Shown one piece after another: positions 58,520-64,000 of a stretch of DNA of 64,000 bases. The translations under genes and the position numbers were made by a program. Positions within the stretch are counted from its first letter, which is position 1; each line of letters begins with the position of its first letter. The stretch comes from Uranotaenia lowii (taxonomy: Eukaryota; Arthropoda; Insecta; Diptera; Culicidae): positions 161,601,582 to 161,665,581 of the forward strand of contig NC_073692.1 of the NCBI RefSeq assembly GCF_029784155.1, given 5' to 3'. The notes beneath the pieces are model-generated. The model had not been told where the DNA came from. It saw nothing but the letters and a program-made list of their open reading frames with translations, and did no database searches.

Positions 58520-60884
58520 ATCCGTTTCCAATTTTAGTTTCATAAATGGAGAGCGTTTCCATGTGGTTGCTCATCTAGGTTTTCCGAATCACGGCAATGA
58601 AGATTTGCGGAACTGTTTCAACTAAAGAGAAGGGATAAAAGAATTTCGAGCTAAGCTCATCCTATTGAAGAATAAATTGCTACTAGCTGTCTGAGGTTTT
58701 CCAGCTTCGCCTGTTATAACTTCGCAATGAAAAAAAAGATCGGAATTTAAACGAGATGGAAAGCTCGTAAAAAGTTCTGCAAGAAACCAAAATGTTCGTA
58801 AGATGATCTGCAGGGAACCAAAAAATCCGTAAGAAATTCGTAATGAGGCACGATATGCCACATTGAATCCTGTTTTATTAATGTAATTGGAAAGCACAAA
58901 AATGTTCTACGCTACTTGTATAGACTTTTAATGGTTGTTCAAAAGTCCACTAATTTTCTAAAAAGCACTAATTTTCATTTATCTCGAGTACCAACCTGAA
59001 GTGACCTTTGAATGCACAAGATTAAGTATTTATGCAACTTATGGTTTCTTGCGAAAAGAAAAACACACAAACTACAAAAACACAAACTGCTACAAACTTT
59101 TTGTTAAACGTTCAGTAACTCTACCCGCTTTAAAGAGTTTTATGATAGACTATCTCATTTACACGGCCTTGTCGAATTTTTAAAAAGGATTGAATGCATA
59201 TCAATAGTTTCTTATTTTTAGAATTCATACCTAGTACTTTAAAAATTATATTTTTAAATGCATTCTAATTTCCCAAAAACATTTAACCAAAAACAACCAG
59301 AACAAGCGATAAATTAAATGATTGGAATTTCACGACTTAACTTGTTAAAAACAAATTTAATTGAAAAGCAGTTCCGAAATCTGGAATACATCGAAAAGAA
59401 AAAAAATCTTTTTTGGATAAATATTGTAAATTCATTTTTAGGAAATTTCCATGTGAACATCACACAAAACCTTGAAACGATTTTTTTCCATAGAAGAGTG
59501 ACAGATAGAATCTGTAAAAAAGGGTTGGTAAAATTTTCCGTTTTTTTTTATAACGTTCTATCATAAAATCTATCCCTTTACTTTTAATACATGAAAGTGA
59601 TGGGTATTTATTTCCAAGAGAGTCAAATCTCTCAAAGGTTTTTTTTAAGCTTTCAGGTTGAATGTTTTTCGAGACTGTCTTTTAAAAACTCTAACCTGTT
59701 TAGGTTAGTTTGCCCCCTACAACCGCCTACCGGGTATTGGCGATCACAAAATTTTACATAAAAAATATAATGTAACAAAAAATTTGATATTTTAACCTGT
59801 TTGATGTGGGTTGAGTATCATCCGTAATGGCGCTTTTCTCTTGAATTTCCAGTGCCACTGTGTAATTGAGATAACTTTGCAACAGAAGCGATCGATAAGA
59901 TAGAAGCTCACATTGGTGTCGCTATTGCGCGACACTGTAAAGATTTGCAAATAATCTTAATCGAAGTTCTGTAATTTGAATCTAATCTTAACAAAAAACT
60001 CTTTTGGAAAAAGAACATTCTCCCTTTTTCACCAAAAACAATAATTTTGTTCCCTTATGTTGGTGAAAATAGAAAAAAATAGCATTACTTGACTTCTTAT
60101 CTAACATGTCAAAGACAACAGCTTGACTGCTGAAGATTATGGATTCGAAATATTTAAAGTCGTTTTCCGGCTGAAAGTAAATATTAATTAATTAACTACT
60201 TCAACTGAGATACTTGAAAAAAAATACCTCGACGCTTGTTTAAGAAGTTTTTGAGACAAATTGTAAATGACTTTTTAAGGCAAATTTACAGAACTAAAAA
60301 AAGAGTATGTTTTTAGCTATGCTTTGTAGTTTATATTAAAAATATTTAAACAATCAACTCATCGAAAAAAATTTTTGAAGGAAAAAAAATTTCACCTAAA
60401 AAATAACACAAGTTAAAATGTTCATAGATTGATTGCTGGTTTCTCAACACAGAGGCGCAATTTCTGGAAAAATCAGAAAGACGAAGAGTGTTTGCAGCAG
60501 GTGTCCAGCAAAAATTTGAATTGCTGAACTTTCCAGCATTTTTTTTTTGTTTGAAATCGAGACAAAACTTAACTGTGTGAATCTGATGAAAATCGTGCCC
60601 CGAATTTCGTATACCGTTTGTCGAAAAACATCTTCAAAAAATTTTAAATTGAAACTTGATTTTTTTAGAAACAACCTATAATGTGGCAGAAGAAGTTTTC
60701 TCCCAGCAATCATGTGTAAAAATTGGAAATAGATATCTTCAACATTAATGAAAAGATATATCATAAGCAAACATCTAGAATATTGACCCATAGTCACCCC
60801 GCACAACGCTACTCGATTAGAAGAGGTTTTATTTTATAATTGTAAAATAAATTGAATGGTGGAGACTAATTTCAGATTAAAATA
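58520..60884. other. AT-rich gene-free stretch
   Basis: A minus-strand frame of 120 codons (60806-60444) has Phe/Leu-rich translation without signature; not called. Confidence 0.4.
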
Positions 60885-61854
60885 AAGCTTAGTTCTTTTA
60901 GAAATGGGACAGTTACGAATGCCTGTATCTCAAAAACTATTCGTTTGAACGAAATAGTTTCTATGAAGAAAATGAAGGTAATGTTATGATCTTTCATGAA
61001 AAAATTTGAAAAAAAATATTTACTGTTTTTTGTTAAGGAAATTTCTACTTTATTTTTGGTATCTCCCATTGGCCGGCGCACACTTTTCTCAGTCATGGTA
61101 TTGATCAGTTTCTTCAACTTATACTTCGTAAAATCTATATTTTAGGTGGCTTCACCTTCCTTCTTCAATTTCTGATACTTTTCGGTCCAATACTTCTCTT
61201 TTAAAAGAAACTGGAAGCATTTCAGTGAATATACAGTTGTTTCGAAATGAACAAATTTGATTATTTTTGATCACATTTTTTAACGTTTTTTTTTTGTACC
61301 GGTTTAACAGCTTAAGAGCTTTGGAACTATCAAAAAATGGTTGTTTGAGGTTGGGTTTCAATGAGTCATCACTAGGCAACACTTTCAGCTTATCGGAGAA
61401 AATTGTTTTGGACATTTCAGCGATCTACCCTTAGTTTTTCGTTTATTGAAAATTAAAAAGGCTGGTATGAGACTTGACTTCCTTGATGACCCTTAACCGT
61501 TGTTGCCGATCATGTGCTTCACTCCAATACTTGATTTGAACTTTGTGGACATTATTGACAGTGTTTGCATACTTATCCACCACAAAAACTCAGTAATTCT
61601 TTGAATAATCAACGGTTTTGTCAGCTATCAATTTGATAATGACGAATTTTAAAGGAAACTGTGCAAAATTATTTTTTTCTTTTTCTCTTGCATCGTACAT
61701 ATCTCAAAAACGAGTAAATTTTAAATTTTGAAAAAAATAGGTCGAATAGTACTTTTTACAGGCAACAAAATGCTGTCAAAATTTTTAATATCCAATAACT
61801 AGTTAACGAGCTATTAGCAAATGAAAGTGTCCCATTTCTAAAAGAACTAAGCTT
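60885..61854. mobile_element. Unrecognised DNA transposon with 27-bp perfect TIRs
   Basis: AAGCTTAGTTCTTTTAGAAA… (60885-60911) is repeated exactly in inverse at 61828-61854, flanked by TA (60883-60884, 61855-61856). The interior (970 bp total) holds minus-strand coding-like pieces in two frames: FVVDKYANTVNNVHKVQIKY followed by WSEAHDRQQRLRVIKEVKSH; MSKTIFSDKLKVLPSDDSLK; KYWTEKYQKLKKEG; and KYKLKKLINTMTEKSVRRPM. 'KYW(S/T)E' appears twice. Family not recognised; 'TIFSDKL' is faintly like the 'IFSDE' of IS630/Tc1 transposases, but no other motif supports it. Confidence 0.7.
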
Positions 61855-61856
61855 TA

Positions 61857-62444
61857 AATAGGCTAAAAAGAAATAACAGCATATATATTTTAAACAGCGT
61901 TATCATGCTTTCGCTCGCTTTGTTCCAGAAATTTCGATGAAAACAGACAAAACATTGTGATTCTTTTTATAATTTGTTTAATTAGTTTTTTAAAAATATT
62001 TTATTGGTGATCTGAAGATGATTGAAAAGTAATAGTAAATTGAAACGTAAAAGAACAAAGCAAATAGTCATTCATTTCACCGAACAATATCAACAAAAAA
62101 TCCTAAAATATGATCAAAAGGTGATCGAAACACGTCGAAAAAGAACCAAAATTTATGACACAAGATCAAAACAATTGTCGAAACTGTCTCCAGATCACAT
62201 CCCATAACCCCAATCTCCACCCCTTTTTTGCTAGAATGCAGAGGTGACCTCCGTCCGAAACCACATATTTATATCTTTCATCATTTTCTCTTTTTTTTTG
62301 TAAAAAAATCACACGCTTATAAAATCTCTATAAAACTTTATATTTCTTTGAAGAGATCTCATTTGCTTATCCCTAACGCATACATCTTTTAAGGATATGA
62401 TAGCCAGCATCTCACAAATGCTAAAATCACCTGCCAATAGACCT
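61857..62444. other. Gene-free stretch
   Basis: A Lys-rich frame at 62022-62207 is a composition by-product. Nothing else seen. Confidence 0.45.
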
Positions 62445-62524
62445 GCCGTGACCGAGATTCGATCTCATGACCTCTGACTTAGAAGTCTTGAACGCAATCC
62501 TCTATTGACTAGTAGGACGTGGCC
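62445..62524 (-). repeat. tRNA-derived SINE head, Arg(UCU)-like family, copy 2
   Basis: The minus strand reads 'ggccacgtcctactagtcaa', 'tagaggattgcgttc', 'aagacttctaagtcag', then 'aggtcatgagatcgaatctc' and 'ggtcacggc'. The ends (ggcc…ggc) and CTTCTAA loop keep a tRNA-Arg(UCU)-like layout, including good box B (GATCGAATCTC). The better preserved of the two copies, but the acceptor stem does not pair fully. Confidence 0.6.
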
Positions 62525-62529
62525 GGCGC

Positions 62530-64000
62530 CATTATTGATGTTCAAAGAGAGAACATCAGTTTTGAACAATGAGAAGGAGCTTCTTATCCCATGCATCATT
62601 CCTTTGACCATTACACAAATCGATGGTCTCTGTCAGTCAGGGAGAAGCAACCATTGGTTATGTGAAAATTTTTCTACTTATGCACGCCTGGGATGGATTT
62701 CGAAATGCAGTTGTTGTAAAAAAAAAATGAGCGATTAATTTTTCTATCGCTTTTTGATAATTCAATATTAAAATCAAATTAAATAGATCCAATTGACATT
62801 GGATCAGGGCGGTAGAAGAACTGGCTCATGGGGGGCGGGATTTTGGTGACAGTTTTTTTCTTATAAGGTCTTGTATGCATTCATAAAGAATAGGTAAAAA
62901 ATATCAGGTTCTATACAATTATTCAAATTTGAGTTATTTTTCATTAATAGTAATGTATTTATTTTAATTTATAACTTTCGAAAATAAGTCCAAATCTAAA
63001 GTGTCAATTTTTTTTTCAAAATGTTTTAAAAAATTTATAAGGGTTTTAAAGATTTTATTCTGTAGAAAACCTTTTTATATTAACTTAAATTGAAAAGTAA
63101 TAAACTAATTCTGTTTAACCACAAGCATAACCATTTGTAACATTGGTAAATATTTATGAAATATTTAGAAATAAAAGTATTGAGAAATGTGTTAGCTGCG
63201 ATGGACCTTGACTATATGTGCGAAATATATCTTTTTTCTTAAAGCTATCCACCTACATCTATAATTCTTTATTCTATTTTATTTCTTCTCAACAATATTG
63301 CAAAGTAAACTTAAGTTACCCATGTTAAACAAACAAAACACAGATTTCAGCTCATTAAAACTGTATGATACGAGCCGTTTCAAATAAGTGAATTTAAAAA
63401 AAAAAAATAAAAGTCAAAGATTAAATTTGCGGTTCAAATAAGATTCATTTTCTAATTTTGTAAACTAAATTAAAATTAAAAATTTAAGTTTGAAACTTTG
63501 TTAAAGAAGAATCTGCAATATAAATAATGTTTAACAAAAACCAGTAGAATATGTTTTCGGTTGAATTTTATCTTGAAAATAAAGTACAAGTCCTTTGGCC
63601 ACAAAAAATTATCATAAATAGTTATTTCATGATTTGAATCCTCTAAAATTAAAGAAAAATGAAAGCTTGGTTTCTTATAAACTTAAATTTTATTTTATAT
63701 TCGTAATTTCTTTTGGTGTATCTTTCAAACTGACACTGATTGAATATAAATTTTTTATTTTGATTCCAAAATCTAAATTATTAAACTAGTAATTGCCTGT
63801 AATTTGAATTTTTCATGAAATTGTCACATTGATATTTAAATCTTGATAATAAAACCAACCGAATCTGCATTTTTCAATTTTTCTTCGGAATCTGAGTACT
63901 GTCTTTTGAACCTTAGTTCGAAATCTGAATTCAGAATATGAAATCGGTTTTTGAATCTAAGTTCCAGATGAATATTCTTAATCTTCTTCAAAATTCAACT
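62530..64000. other. Gene-free stretch
   Basis: The first 200 bp may be the body of the SINE. From 62750 the sequence is AT-rich, with no coding, RNA or paired repeats seen. Confidence 0.45.

Overview
The window looks like AT-rich, repeat-saturated chromosomal DNA from an insect, most likely a mosquito or another lower dipteran. That reading rests on the transposon families present: a DD37E-type (ITmD37E-like) mariner transposase remnant, a full-length Jockey-clade retrotransposon, an R1-type retrotransposon, a Penelope-like fragment, several tRNA-derived SINEs, Helitrons with the 'ctagctgacccgg' end, and minisatellites based on 'ttcggcctaacgacca'. There is no operon-like coding, no rRNA, no CRISPR array and no convincing host protein-coding gene. 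Species cannot be named from the sequence alone.

Layout. 1-1346: Helitron 5' portion cut by the window edge. 2494-4624: possible TA-flanked pogo/mariner-like element. 4.7-7.6 kb: A-rich and gene-free. 7.6-8.3 kb: tRNA-like SINE split by a MITE and bounded by a perfect 22-bp inverted repeat. 8951-9960: unusual TIR element packed with GGTAAAATTTACC-type palindromes around a two-exon mini-gene. 10-13.9 kb: tandem repeats, one copy of a 375-bp dispersed repeat, a Penelope-like GIY-YIG endonuclease remnant and two tRNA-like SINE heads. 16840-18440: Tc1-type transposon with ~590-bp inverted arms. 18.5-24 kb: gene-free apart from a minisatellite at 21.2-21.6 kb. 24046-24681: dead DD37E transposase. 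25.5-26.2 kb: unidentified GC-rich open block. 27438-28246: hAT element with a perfect 8-bp target duplication. 28.4-28.8 kb: RT fragment. 31-32.4 kb: second copy of the dispersed repeat and a SINE. 32890-37100 (minus strand): near full-length Jockey retrotransposon, flanked on both sides by its own 5' monomers. 39.4-43.9 kb (minus strand): broken R1-type retrotransposon with foreign sequence in the middle. 44446-45219: near-perfect 774-bp foldback MITE. 45326-45563: small MITE. 50470-53233: large foldback element with 'gccatcttg' hairpin arrays. 53539-54010: hAT MITE with a 100-bp MITE nested in it. 54299-58430: hAT element carrying a nested complete Helitron (56547-58369). 60885-61854: unrecognised transposon with 27-bp perfect TIRs and coding remnants. 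The end of the window is AT-rich and gene-free.

What works together. The only machinery readable as a unit is the Jockey element: 5' repeat monomers as a probable promoter, ORF1 nucleic-acid-binding protein, ORF2 endonuclease plus reverse transcriptase, then AATAAA and a poly(A) tail. It is disabled by two single-base frameshifts. Everything else is a fossil or a non-autonomous passenger. The clean nesting (MITE in SINE, MITE in hAT, Helitron in hAT) gives a relative order of insertion. All identifications come from reading motifs, ends and target duplications by eye; no database search was possible.
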